Shown here one piece after another: positions 1 to 10,490 of a stretch of DNA of 64,000 bases (positions are counted from its first letter, which is position 1; the number at the start of each line of letters is the position of its first letter). The DNA is from Sipunculus nudus (taxonomy: Eukaryota; Annelida; Sipuncula; Golfingiida; Sipunculidae). Location: positions 41,100,840 to 41,164,839 of the forward strand of contig CM049322.1 in the NCBI GenBank assembly GCA_026874595.1, given 5' to 3'. The translations under genes and the position numbers were made by a program. The notes under the pieces are model-generated. The model saw nothing but the letters and a program-made list of their open reading frames with translations, was not told the DNA's origin and ran no database searches.

Positions 1-548
1 CAGGTGGCGCCACCAGTTTTGCATATGATAAAGAGCTATGTGAGATCTCTACACATGCAAAAATTTGGCCCAATCAGTCAGACCGTTCTTGAGATATAAG
101 CTTGGATGTCTGCATCGTAAACATAAATGTAGGTGGAGCCACCGGTCATAAAATCCAGAAAGCTATCCAGGATGAATATACATGCAAAATTTCAAGTCCA
201 TTCAATGCAGAGATATAAGTGATTTTATCCCAAGGCAGATGAACAGCTAGATGGACACTGTGCAAAAATGGTTGCAGGTGGAACCACCATTTTTTATGTA
301 TGTTATAAAGCTATTCACGGGTTACATTTGTGCAAAATGTGTCAAAACACGCACACAGATGGACACACTGGAACATCAGAAAAAATATTTTGGCACCAGT
401 TGGCACCATATGTGACTCAATAATCGTGTAAAGTTTCGGAAAAATCTGTCCTGTGGTCTCAGAGTTCTATTCCGGAAACGAAAGCAGCGGTGGCGGAACC
501 CGGTCAAAAATATAGAAACCGCAAAACTTCATTTTGGCGGATACAATT
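1..548. repeat. GGTGGCGCCACC-box repeat, block A
   Basis: Divergent tandem units each open with a 12-bp palindrome GGTGGCGCCACC or a close variant (3-14, 132-143, about 276-287). They then carry AAAGCTAT, CATGCAAAATTTC and GAGATATAAG boxes, with spacings of about 129 and 144 bp, so the real period may be a dimer near 275 bp. The block ends in GGCGGATACAAT, as block B does at about 2532-2543. No coding capacity is credible. The family is unnamed here; the boxes recur at 5132, 6151, 59815 and 60132. Confidence 0.8.
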
Positions 549-828
549 AGTTATCACACCTCTAAAAACAAGGTTTGTAAATCAACAACATAATCTGTGG
601 ATGGTATCACAACCTTCTCATACAAACACTTAACTAGAATACGGGTAGTCGACAAGTGACTACGTGTATCCGCCTAAATCAGAGTGGAACGGGTGAAGTG
701 AAGCATGGATTAAGTGGCAAGGGGAAATAGAGTGAAGTGTTGCATATTAGCATGGATGTCTGCAGCCAAATTGTGTATGAAGGTTGCCCCCCCTTCACAA
801 AATCCAGAAAGCCGTCCCAGTTGTATAC
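549..828. other. spacer with a partial box-repeat unit
   Basis: Nothing is recognised from 549 to about 740. From about 750 the text returns to box-repeat sequence (GGATGTCTGCAG, then CACAAAATCCAGAAAGC) and runs to the edge of the gag fossil. Confidence 0.5.
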
Positions 829-1824
829 TACTCTAACTGAACAAAGCCATCTGACACAAAGGGCTGAAAGCTCTCGTGGACAGGGCTTTTTGTTTCACCT
901 TTAGTCTCTAGTTTACTGGGCATTGTTACCGGTTTCATGCTCTGCGTAACAGTTAACGCATTAGGTTTAGGCTTACTTTGACCGTATCTTTTTCTATAAC
1001 ACTCAGATTCTGTATGCCCCTTGAACTCACAGAATGTACAATATTTGGGTCCAGTCCTAGGTTGTCCCTCTTTATGTTGAGCAGGAGAGTCAGATTGACT
1101 TTTATACTGGGGTTTACCATGATCGGACCGTGGTTTACCTGAGCCGGAGTGACCCCGATAGTAGGGACTACCCTTTCTCCGACCAAGTTTTGGGCTTTTG
1201 CTACCCTCTCTTTTCTCACCATACCTCCTCCTGTGACTGGTATAACTGGGGTGGTGCGTCAAGGCAAATTCATCTGCCAGGACACCAGCCTCGTTTACAT
1301 TTCTTACTTTATGTTCATCCAAAAATATTTTAATGTCACTACGGATATGCCTTTTGAACTCTTCTATCAAAATTAGTTGTTTGAGTTTTTCAAAATCCTG
1401 ACCAATTTTCATAGACTGACACCATCTATTAAATGCACTTTCTTTGTCTCTACCATATTCAACATGAGTTTGATTTTCTCTTTTTGTGGCATTCCTAAAT
1501 TTTAAGCGATACGCTTCGGGGACTAATTCATAGGTTCTCAGAATGACCTCTTTTACAGTGTCGTAATCCCTGCATTGTTCGTCTGTGAGCGCAGTGTAAA
1601 CGTCCTGTGCGCGACCAACCAGAACGCTTTGTAACAACAGGGTCCACTGGCCTTTAGGCCAAGCCATTAAAGTGGCCACCCGTTCAAAATAACTGAAATA
1701 ACACTCCACTTCATTTTCATTGAAGGGAGGTACTTTTGTCGAATTTCTGAATAGGAATTCAGACGGCTCATGTGCTTTACAATTTTGAGGATTTTGTAAC
1801 TCTAACTCTTTCAACTTAAAAGAA
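829..1824 (-). mobile_element. gag-only fossil of a Ty3/gypsy-like LTR element
   Basis: One reading frame of about 328 codons on the minus strand (828-1814) looks whole. Its N-terminal two thirds resemble the helical capsid region of Metaviridae gag, with WPKGQW, the stretch around LLLQSVLVGRAQ, and a basic linker. A zinc knuckle of CX2CX4HX4C form lies at about residues 259-272. No protease, reverse transcriptase, integrase or flanking LTR is visible. The piece sits inside the box repeats, and a similar 20-bp stretch abuts both sides (809-828 and 1825-1844, about 75% alike), which could be a target duplication or just neighbouring repeat units. It may be a gag retrocopy or a gag-derived host gene. 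The age looks moderate because the frame is still open. Confidence 0.75.
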
Positions 1825-2543
1825 AAGCTATCCAGGATGTATACGCATGCCGAATTTCAGGTGAATTAGTCAAGTCACTGCAGAGAAATGAGTGATTTTA
1901 ACCCAAGGCAGACGAACAGATGGACACTGTGCAAACATGGTTGCAGATGGCGCCACCATTTTTTGTGTATGTTATAAAGCTCTCCAAGGGCTACATTTGT
2001 GCAAAAAAATTTTCCTGATCGGTCAAGTTCCCGAGATATGAGCTTGGATGTCTGCAGCATAAACATGAATGTAGGTGGCGCCTCCTGTCACAAAATCAGA
2101 AAAGCTATCAAGGATGTATACGCATGCCAAATTTCAGGTGAATTAGTCGAGTCACTGCAGAGATATGAGTGATTTTAACCCAAGGCAGACGAACAGATGG
2201 ACACTGTGCAAACATGGTTGCAGGTGGCGCCACCATTTTTTGTGTATGTTATAAAGCTCTCCAAGGGCTACATTTGTGCAAAAAAATTTTCCTGATCCGT
2301 CAAACGGTTCCCGAGATATGTGGGTTTATGTGTGGAAACAGACGCACAAACGGACGCAGAGCGCAGAGGAAAGGTCAGAGGTCAAAACAAAATCGGGGCG
2401 CAGCAGTTCACATGTGACCCGAACATAATCCCGGGTTTCGTAAAATTCCGCCCAGCGGTTACGGAGGAGTTCTCCGGAAACCTACGCGGCGGCGTGCAGC
2501 TGAAAACATAGTATCCGCAAAACTCTGTTTTGGCGGATACAAT
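1825..2543. repeat. GGTGGCGCCACC-box repeat, block B
   Basis: A direct copy of block A on the other side of the gag fossil. Boxes lie at about 1946, 2072 and 2224, so the spacing is again 126 and 152 bp (dimer 278). The block ends with ACAGACGCACAAACGGACGC and then GGCGGATACAAT. The open frame across 2169-2417 is a by-product of the repeat. Confidence 0.8.
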
Positions 2544-2680
2544 GATAATTGTCAAAACACTGATTATGAGACAGGTTATAATACAATGACTATAACAGGA
2601 ATGAGTTAGGTATTGTGGGATTTATTTTAATTTCATTATAAATGTAAATATTATTGTACTTCAATTTCACAGATTCTGGT

Positions 2681-2780
2681 GCAAACGCGAAAATGAAACC
2701 CTCAACAAACATTCAAAATAAAGAAATCCCGAAATCTCAGCCTCACGAAAATATGCGAATATGAAGCCAACAACAGTACC
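2681..2780 (-). repeat. TTCGCG-type dispersed repeat, copy 1
   Basis: On the minus strand this reads TACTGT, GGCTTCATATTCGC, a GAGGGTTTCATTTTCGCG tail and TTTG. The same order of short boxes recurs at 6767, 26693 and 34589. It is about 100 bp and non-coding. It may be a small mobile element, but ends are not defined. Confidence 0.5.
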
Positions 2781-3056
2781 TGATTGAAAAGACCAATGCT
2801 TGAGGATATAGAGTGATTCCTATTAATCAAGGTGATGTGGTCGTATCCCATGGCCTCACTATTTTCCTAGTAGAAGCTCATGAATGTGAACTTTCATGCA
2901 TGACTAGGATGATGCAGAGTGGGTTTCTGTGCAGGAAGCCTTTTTATGAGTTAAATGTTTTATTGACTGAGTATATGAAGCAGTCAGAGCCCCAACTCTG
3001 TAGTGTGGGTTTCTCAGAACCCCATGATGTACCAGGTCCCCTAGTGATTACAAGTA

Positions 3057-3233
3057 CTGTGGTATCCCGCGTTGCGACCAACCCAAAATTGCGACCACCC
3101 CAACATTTATGAACACTTTTTTTGGTCCTGAATGTATGATAAAGGTAATGTAGACTTTCACAAATATGACCTCCCCAAAATGACAACCACTTAGGTCAGT
3201 CCCCAAGGTGGTCGTAATTGTGGGGTTCCACTG
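3057..3233 (-). mobile_element. 177-bp TA-flanked MITE, copy 1
   Basis: The element is exactly 177 bp, like the copies at 35056 and 52631. On the minus strand it starts CAGTGGAACCCCACAATTAC and ends near GCGGGATACCACAGT. TA lies on both sides (3055-3056 and 3234-3235). CAGTGGAAC-type ends with TA duplication are known for pogo/Tigger-like Tc1-mariner relatives, so a non-autonomous member of that group is the best guess. Confidence 0.75.
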
Positions 3234-3235
3234 TA

Positions 3236-3683
3236 TATGGTGTCATAATCATACAGTATGGTTATTCTTTTATTGGCATCACTGGCATTCACTGCTGTGT
3301 ACTTAAAATTATCAATTAAAGTGTATCTGTACCTTAATTCCATAATGGTGTGGAGAACCAGCAAACTTGTGTTTTGCTATCGCATGTTGCGTGGGAAGGC
3401 AGCATTGGACTGGTATAAAACAATATAGTGAACATGGACTTTACTTGGGCAAAATGAAGTGGTGATGTTTTTTCCTAACATGTCTTACTGATTTTAATTA
3501 AATGTTTCTCACTTTTGATTTGTTAAGCATGTTTTTATTATATATTTACCTGTGTATCATAAATAACAAGGCCTACAGGCCTAATGCAAACCTGTGCAAT
3601 GGTTTATACACCACATATAATGCTTCAATGCTAGTCTATTACTTTTCAATATGACCTACATGTCTTGTATACAACAAAGGTAT
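3236..3683. other. no recognisable feature
   Basis: AT-rich sequence without a convincing exon, RNA gene or repeat. Confidence 0.4.
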
Positions 3684-3687
3684 CAGA

Positions 3688-5073
3688 TGTAGCAGTATGA
3701 CATTTCGTCATAGCGCTAGGCTTATGTACAAGCGCGGTCATTTTTTAGGGGTTTATTTACAGCCAGAATAAACGGAGTTCTTACGGTATTCCTTATAAGG
3801 AAAAAGCTGATCCGGGTCTCGCTGCATGAAAACAGGTCTCTCTGCGATGCTGTAGATTCATGTGAATTTGATGGAAGATAAGAGGAAATAACTTCTGGTT
3901 CGTAGTTCCCAAGTCAAATCAACGTTTATTCTTTCGTTTCATGTAATGTTCATCACGTGTCAATTCTCAGTTCTTTCTTATTGCTCGACGGAAGTTGACC
4001 AGAGCCAATACATCCCATAATTTATTAAATGGAATGTTCTCGTCTGGCTTATTTTGTAATCCATAAAGTCTGCGGGCTTTCTGTATGCTTTCATGTCTAT
4101 AATACTACTGAAGTTGTAAGATAATTCCCTTAATTTATGTGCTTGGTTTTGATAGCATTCAAGTAAGTTGTGGCCGTCAGCTGGGCATCTGTGGACTGCT
4201 GTGTCGAGAAGCAGTTTGAGCTTTCATGGTGATGTTTCCGTACCTTGTGATTACCAGCTGGGCATCTTATTGACGAGATCAACATGGACCAGTTGCGTCT
4301 TCATTCCGGTGTTGATGCTCTTTCCTGTCATGTAGTACTGGATTCATGGTACATGGTTTTATTTTATTTTATTTTCTTGGAGTACCAGTATCATTAATTA
4401 TATGAAAGGATATGCTGGTGTTTAAATATTATCCAGTTAATATGTCTAAATTTATTGTACTTCGTTTCCCTTAGATTGACACTTTATCATATGATAATAG
4501 TATTAGAATAGAGATGTGCATATAAATATGAGAAGGCTGTATTAAAGAAATTCAGCTCAGGGATTAGCTACCCAAGATATTTCTCATTATTATAATCTGG
4601 ATATAATACTGCATGCACATTTATGTTTTCCTGTGGTCAATCTATCATGTAAATGCACAGTAGAGGGAGACATTTATTGTCTATTAATCCATGTGTAGTT
4701 TTTGTATTTTTATATGGTACCTTGACTGTTAGATATAGATGTAATGAAACAATAATATGACAGTCAACATATCTCACACTGTTCATTAGCTCTACCTTAA
4801 TTTAATACTGGTATATTATTTTTATGTTTCCACAGAGCCATTCCAGCCACGGTGTCGGCCACCTTTCTTTAGCTTTAACCTTTAACTTTAATTTATACTA
4901 GGTTTATAACCTGCACTTTCAACCTTTATTCTTGACCTTGACCTTGTGCTTCTGCACTTGATGTAAGTTATACCAGTGAGTTGTATTCACCCAGGACTCT
5001 AATAAACAAGTATGACACTCAACACTGCTGTACTTCATCTTTATGTACTACGAACCACCGTAGCACGGCTACA
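3688..5073 (+). mobile_element. probable solo LTR
   Basis: The stretch begins TGTAGC and ends GCTACA, the inverted TG..CA termini typical of LTRs, and is flanked by CAGA on both sides (3684-3687 and 5074-5077), which fits a 4-bp target duplication. An AATAAA lies about 70 bp before the right end, as expected for an LTR polyadenylation signal. No internal region or second LTR is found, so this looks like the product of LTR-LTR recombination. At 1,386 bp it is long for an LTR. Its family, and any link to the gag fossil upstream, cannot be told from sequence alone. Confidence 0.5.
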
Positions 5074-5099
5074 CAGAGATTTATACATATTCCCACATA

Positions 5100-6766
5100 C
5101 ACATACACTGCTCAAAGTCAATGTAGGTGGAGACACCTGTCTTGTGAATGAGAAAGCCATCAAAGATAGATAGACAGGTCAAAATATCAGGCCAATACAT
5201 CAAACTTCCCTTGAGATTGATGCACTGGGCTGACCAGGCTTAGGTGAGAAAGGCAGTTGCCCTGAGTGAACTGTAACAAATTGCTGCTGCACTGAGTGAA
5301 CTCTTGACCTGCATCAGGTTGCACTGATTGAACTCTTGACCAGTTGTATAACACATTTGGCAGTTTGCCAAAGCTATAAATAGATCCAGACTGACCTTTG
5401 GCGCCAAATCTGATACAGTGGGCAGTCTGCCAAAGCCATATATTAAATACAGGTTGACCTTTAGCCTTTTGCCAAATCTGAAATGTTTGGCAGTCTGCCA
5501 AGCTATTTAACCTGAAATCTCAATGTCTAGTGGCATGATGTAATAGATGCTGATAAACTGGTGCCAGGCTAGGTGTAACTGCTTCACACAGCTAACATAT
5601 ATGGTAAAATGACTCAATTCGATTTCCATAATTCAGCAAAAATCATTCATGTGGAACCATTAAAGACAATTATTTAAAGAATTATCGTGGGGATTTATTC
5701 TTGTAAAATATTAAACAAACTAGCTTCAGTGGCGTCAGTCAAAAAACATCTTGCAGGTTTATATAGGAAGATACAGCATACTGGCTAAGTTCTGCTTCCT
5801 GTAACTCAGCCAAAAAGCACTGAACCAAAACCATTTGAACAAACATGAATTATCAAAATCTGAATAATTCATGTCTGAGATTTAAGAATTTGGCCCAGTG
5901 GTTTTTTTTAGAAGAAGATCTTTGTAGCCATTGAGCTAAAATGGGCTGTATGCCATATGACTAAATTCAGCTTCCAAAAAACACGGCCAAAAGTCACTAA
6001 ACAGAGACCATTTGAACAAGTTTCAGAAAGCACTACCCTAGGATCATTTCTGTGCGATATTAAACAATCTGGCCATATGGTTTCAGAGAAGAAGTTCTTT
6101 GTAGCCCTCAGTATGATACAGGCACTGATGCCCCTGTACAATGGCCGATGCAGGTGGTGCCACCAATACCTAAATTTCAGATATGACTCATAAGTGACCA
6201 ACATTGGCATAAAATTTGGTGATGATAGCTCCAGCCGTTTCTGAATTTGAAATTTCAGTGTACTTTTTGGACAGATGACTAAGTTCAACTTCCTGTAACT
6301 TGGCCAAAATCACCCAAATGGAACCATTCGAACAAACTTGAGAGAGATTGTTTCTGGGATTATTTCTGTGAAATATTGGACAATTTGACTGGATGGTTTT
6401 GGAGAAGAAGATTTTTAAAGGTTTTTAAGCTTTTTCCGTATAAAATCATAAATGCAGACAGCCGAAAAATAAACAAAATCTGATAGAGTTTTTCAAATGA
6501 CTGATTTTTTGCATAAATTTTGGTGATGCCAGCTCCTGCCATTTTCCAGATAGTATGGGTTAATGTACAGATGACGCACCATTGCATAAGCTCAAAGGTT
6601 TGCTAAAAATCTCAATCACAGAGTGCAAGTTAGGTTTTTAGCAGTTATCGGAAGTTTTAGGCAGGTTATTACCTATTTTAGGCAGTTTGAAGCAGGTTTT
6701 CAGCTCTGCCCTGACAAAAACAGGTTTTGGGCAGTTTAAAACCCAACCCTGTACCTAAACCAGATA
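5100..6766. repeat. degenerate box-repeat region
   Basis: Box variants lie at 5132 (GGTGGAGACACC) and 6151 (GGTGGTGCCACC). From about 5600 to 6440 a unit recurs at least four times (about 5605, 5790, 5960, 6270) with the boxes ATGACTAAGTTCA, CTTCCTGTAACT, GGCCAAAA, ACCATTTGAACAAA and GAGAAGAAGATCTTTGTAG. At 6630-6760 short phrases such as GGCAGTTT and CAGGTTTT are repeated. Long open frames here (5187-5501 and 5908-6288, minus) are by-products. Confidence 0.6.
5357..5501. repeat. three NFI-like palindromes in a ~65-bp tandem repeat
   Basis: TTGGC-N5-GCCAA occurs perfectly at 5357-5371 and 5487-5501, with a near copy at 5419-5433. The sequence between them is also repeated (GCTATAAATA/GCCATATATTA, then GACCTTTGGC/GACCTTTAGC). 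TTGGC-N5-GCCAA is the full nuclear factor I consensus. Whether it acts as one here is unknown. Confidence 0.6.
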
Positions 6767-6855
6767 CTGTAGTCGGCTTCATCTTCGCAAAGATTAAAAT
6801 TTTGTCATTTTCCCATTTTCACTGATACGTGAGGGTTCAATTTTCGTGATATTTA
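6767..6855 (+). repeat. TTCGCG-type dispersed repeat, copy 2
   Basis: Carries TACTGTAG, GGCTTCAT, TTCGCAAAG and then GAGGGTTCAATTTTCG, in the same order as the copies at 2681, 26693 and 34589. Confidence 0.45.
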
Positions 6856-7405
6856 TCAATGAACTATAATATATATATCAATCATTTTAGGAATTAATTA
6901 AGCAAAGTAATACATCTGGATACAGAACAAGTAGATAAAATTGTTGTTTATTTTCTGGTAAATTGAAAGATATCAATATTAATTTTAGTAATCTTAAATT
7001 TACAGTAATTAACAGGATCAATTATAATATCAATCCTTTCCTTTTTTACTTGTCATGGATGATGGAGCCTCTTATACAAAACGTTTATTTTCGCAACAAT
7101 TTCCCTTTTGCGAACATAAGAAATTTGAAACCTTTGCAAACAAAAGCGCAACCACAATACTTCAACAACTAATGCTGATCCCTCCTAGTCTTCCAGTGGC
7201 AGTCTCTCTGAGTCTGTGCAGCTGACTGGTATAAAATGTCTAACATCTATTCCTGGTTTGTTGTTACTCAGTCTGTGAGCTAACTATTAACCCACACATC
7301 CACACCACATAAGTGATTGAAAAACACATATCACATTCTGAGGTATTGTATTACTGCAGCACCAAACAACAGCACTGCAAATGTGCATTAAACGTACCTG
7401 TCTTA
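6856..7405. other. no recognisable feature
   Basis: AT-rich, apparently single-copy. It lies downstream of Ig exon 2 on the minus strand. I searched by eye for an exon that would finish the Ig domain and found none convincing. Confidence 0.4.
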
Positions 7406-7800
7406 TGACCTCTGACCTCATTAAATATGCGTGAATTTTGCGGAGCATAAAATTCAGGTGAGAAACTGTATTAGTTTATATTTATAGTTTCATGAATATC
7501 CATCAGATTTAAGGAAGTCATCATGGCCCCACAAAGTCTTGTGACCTTTGACCTCATTCAATATGGATTTTGCTGGCAATCCAACTTAGGCATGATATTA
7601 TATTGGTTAATATATTTCTGTTGAGGTTCATCAAATCCATCATATATTCCCAAGAAGTTATTGCGGTGACACCATAAAGTAGCCTTGTGACCTCTGACCT
7701 CATTAAATATGTGTGGATTTTGCCTAGAATCAAAATCAGGCCAGATAATTTAATGGTTAGTAGTTATGGTGAGTTTTGTGATAATCCTTCAAAGCCCCAG
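7406..7800. repeat. three-unit tandem repeat, each with a DR1 motif
   Basis: Units begin at 7406, 7542 and 7688 (periods 136 and 146 bp). Each opens with TGACCTCTGACCT or TGACCTTTGACCT, followed by CATTAAATATG-like text and GGATTTTGC. The reverse complement AGGTCA-N-AGGTCA is a DR1 nuclear-receptor half-site pair, perfect in both half-sites in all three units. The array lies about 100 bp past the Ig exon-2 donor, inside the next intron of that gene. Confidence 0.65.
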
Positions 7801-7899
7801 TTACTTATCATGGTGACACAGGTATACCATAATACATTCCGTCATAGACGGGGTTATCAAAATATGTGTGGACCAAAGGGTTGCTTGCATTGTTGTTAC

Positions 7900-8062
7900 C
7901 TTCCTTGTCGAAGTTCAATTCTCCTGTTAACTATGTTAAGCCAGACCAACTTGGTTGATGCTGTAGGGTCGCTGTTCCGGACCCCACATGTGTATACAAT
8001 ATTATCGCCGAGAGCTCGTGTCTGTTTAGGTTCAGTTGGCTCGATGATCAACTGCTGAGCTT
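7900..8062 (-). CDS. Ig-domain gene, exon 2 (first half of an Ig module)
   Basis: On the minus strand a pyrimidine-rich acceptor (TCTATTTTCTGGTTTTAG) precedes 8062, and the exon ends at 7900 before GTAACA. The frame encodes about 53 residues with features of an Ig module's front half: a short strand ending IIEPTEP, GDNIVYTCGV with the B-strand cysteine, and LVWL with the C-strand tryptophan 15 residues on. The partner cysteine must be in a later exon, not found here. The exon needs two bases to complete its first codon, and exon 1 supplies the missing one, giving Glu. It ends in phase 2. The position right after a signal peptide resembles the first Ig domain of NCAM/Fasciclin II-type adhesion proteins; that family call is tentative, the Ig call is firmer. 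Confidence 0.7.
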
Positions 8063-8155
8063 CTAAAACCAGAAAATAGATGTACCATAAAAAAATCTCA
8101 GATGTGAATCCGTGAAAAAAAAAATAGTGTATTTGGAACTTTTGAGAATGCACAT

Positions 8156-8190
<35 letters not shown>
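8156..8190. repeat. (CA)n(TA)n microsatellite
   Basis: A CA run passes directly into a TA run. Confidence 0.9.
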
Positions 8191-8551
8191 AAATATATTA
8201 TTTGAAAATGTATATACACAACTTAACACTATCTTTCAATTACATACATATAATTCATTTCCAGATCATCATGCAAAAAAACCTGATGTTAAAATTTATT
8301 TATATAATGAAGCACTGATATCTTTGATATATTTCATAGGGTAAATATAGTGACGTTATTAAATTCTGAATTTACAATAACAGTATATTTCTGCTACAAA
8401 AACATATAGTTTCTTGAATACTATGGAAATTATGAAAATCTTCACTCAGAAGAAACTGGAAAAAGTTAATGGACAATTTTAAACTAATTATATTATTTTT
8501 TATACTATTTACTATAATTTTTCCAAAGACACACTTAGCTCAAATTTTCTG

Positions 8552-8560
<9 letters not shown>

Positions 8561-8606
<46 letters not shown>
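8561..8606. repeat. (TA)n microsatellite
   Basis: About 23 TA units after a short CT run. It directly abuts the 5' end of the truncated LINE. Confidence 0.95.
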
Positions 8607-8610
<4 letters not shown>

Positions 8611-9677
8611 TAACAGGAAGTTATTCCAGGAGACATCCAACTTCATGGATATGCAGATGACCATGCAATTAAGTGTTCATTCAGTGCTAACAATTGTCAA
8701 GCAGAGAACGCCACCATCCGAAAACTGGAAACTTGTGCGAAAGACATTAAAACGTGGATGGACTCAAACAGACTGAAAATGAATAATTCCAAGACAGAAT
8801 TCATTATGTTTGGTAACAATGGACAGTTATCAAAATGCACATCATCTCAGTTAAATGTAAATGGAGAACAGGTTGAACTTTCAGATAATATTAAATACTT
8901 GGGAGCTTGGCTGGACAAGCAGCTAAATTTCAAACATCACATTTCATTGAAATGTAGAACTGCAATGCATAATATTCATAGAATTAAGCAGATCAGATCC
9001 ATACTCACGATGGAAGCAACCCACACATTAGTTCGTGGACTAGTCATGTCTCACCTTGACTATTGCAATGGAATTTTATTTGGTTTACCAGAAAGATTAA
9101 TTACAAAGCTACAACATGTGCAAAACATTGCAGCAAAATTAGTATTGAACAAGGAAAAATACGAAAGTGCAACGGAAGCTCGTAAGGCATTACACTGGTT
9201 ACCTATTCGTGCTCGCTTAGAACATAAAGTCTTGACCGTTGTCTTCAAATGCTTAGAAGGAACTGCACCAGATTACCTTAAGAAATTGATAGAGGTACAG
9301 AAACCAGGCAGATTAGGGCTTAGATCTGACAGGGGTGTAAGAAGGCTCGTAGTACCCCCTACAAAACAGAAAACTTTTGCTTCAGTGTTTGTGGTCCAGA
9401 GCTATGGAATAGCATTCCAGAAGAACTGAAAGCAGTATCGTGTATTGAACAATTTAAGAAGGACGTAAAAACTTACCTTTTTAGAAAATATAATACCTCC
9501 ATATTTTTTAATTTTTTTTTACCGATATAACTTTTTTAGCTTTTTAGTGTCATTGATAATTTAGTAAATATGTGGTTCTATTTTTAAGTATGATGTTTTA
9601 GTTGTAAAGCGCATTTGAAACATACGGGTTGAAAATGGCACTATACGAAATAAATATAGTTATAGTTATAGTTATAA
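8607..9677 (+). mobile_element. 5'-truncated CR1/L2-type LINE
   Basis: The frame from 8614 opens in the reverse transcriptase catalytic core: YADD lies at 8650-8661, followed by the thumb region and the typical C-terminal text of CR1/L2-group elements (CNGILFGLP, LQHVQNIAAKLV, LHWLPI, FKCLEG, PDYL). The frame shifts near 9380-9395, after which GPELWNSIPEELKAV and VKTYLF follow in another frame. The endonuclease and front half of the RT are absent, so this is a dead, 5'-truncated copy. The 3' tail has GTAAAGCGCATTTGA, ACTATACGAAATAAA and a short TATAGT repeat, as in this LINE group. It lies in intron 1 of the Ig gene, in antisense orientation. Confidence 0.9.
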
Positions 9678-10039
9678 TTATTACAAGTTATTGGGTATAT
9701 TTGTTGCAGAATGAAACAGTATATGGTACTTGTAATCACTGGATGGATTAAACAAGGTTTCAACAAATGTATCTGATAACCTGTAACTATTGTGCAATCC
9801 AAACTACAACAAACTATTCAAATGTGTCCTGTTATATTAAACACACCAGTTCAACCCTCAGACTGCTTAGCTGAGGAGTGCAATGACATGTTGCACAAAA
9901 CTACTTAGTAGGAAACATGTTAACTATGACAACCCGACTCAGTAGGCTCTGATAATTGGGCTGAAAAGCCTACTCAAGCAAGATACAAGCAATAATCTAA
10001 GAATAAATTGCAGTGGTCTTGAAGTCATGTTGAATTCAT
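9678..10039. other. intron sequence, nothing recognised
   Basis: Part of the long intron 1 of the minus-strand Ig gene. No exon or repeat is recognised. Confidence 0.4.
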
Positions 10040-10490
10040 ATTGTTAAACACAGCCCATAAATCTTAACATTAAGCTATGAATGATGAATGAACACAAGAA
10101 AATACATGTGAACTCAGTCAACTCACAACCCATGGTAAAACTCCATGGTGAGGATACATTTAATTCTTGTACCGCATACAAGTTGGCTCTCGTCTAGTGA
10201 TAGTCCTTTGGATTTTCCAATATGCTGAGTTGAAATGAAACCTCTCTTGCTGATGATTGGTGTTGTTAAAAAGTATACTAAAAAAGCTAACGATTAGTTG
10301 GGTTTATGACTTTATGTAAATTGACAGTGTACCTGTAGGCTATGAGGCTTCAGAAATTATGATAATATTTGCATCCTCAGAGAGCCTTAAAGTGTGTTCC
10401 TAGCTGAAGGATGTAACAGCCTTCTGACAGCCAGTAAGCTGGTCGTTGACTCTCTATTGCAAGACAGCCAGAATGGCACTAGAAACATGT
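10040..10490 (+). repeat. unclassified dispersed repeat (family 2), copy 1
   Basis: Shares an ordered set of phrases with 30166, 37716, 57427 and 62602: ATGAATGATGAATGAACACA, AATACATGTGAACTCA, CGCATACAAG, CCAATATGCTGAG, GTTGTTA, TATACTAAAA, GCTAACGATT, GAGAGCCTTAAAGTG, TTCTGACAGCCAGTAAGCTGGTCGT. It is non-coding. Ends are not defined, so the class is unknown. Confidence 0.65.

Noticed and set aside
1-2543. The two box-repeat blocks as LTRs of the gag element
   Set aside because: The blocks are internally tandem, lack TG..CA ends and recur elsewhere without any gag.
5187-6288. Minus-strand open frames of 104 and 126 residues
   Set aside because: They follow the tandem repeat structure of this region and show no domain.
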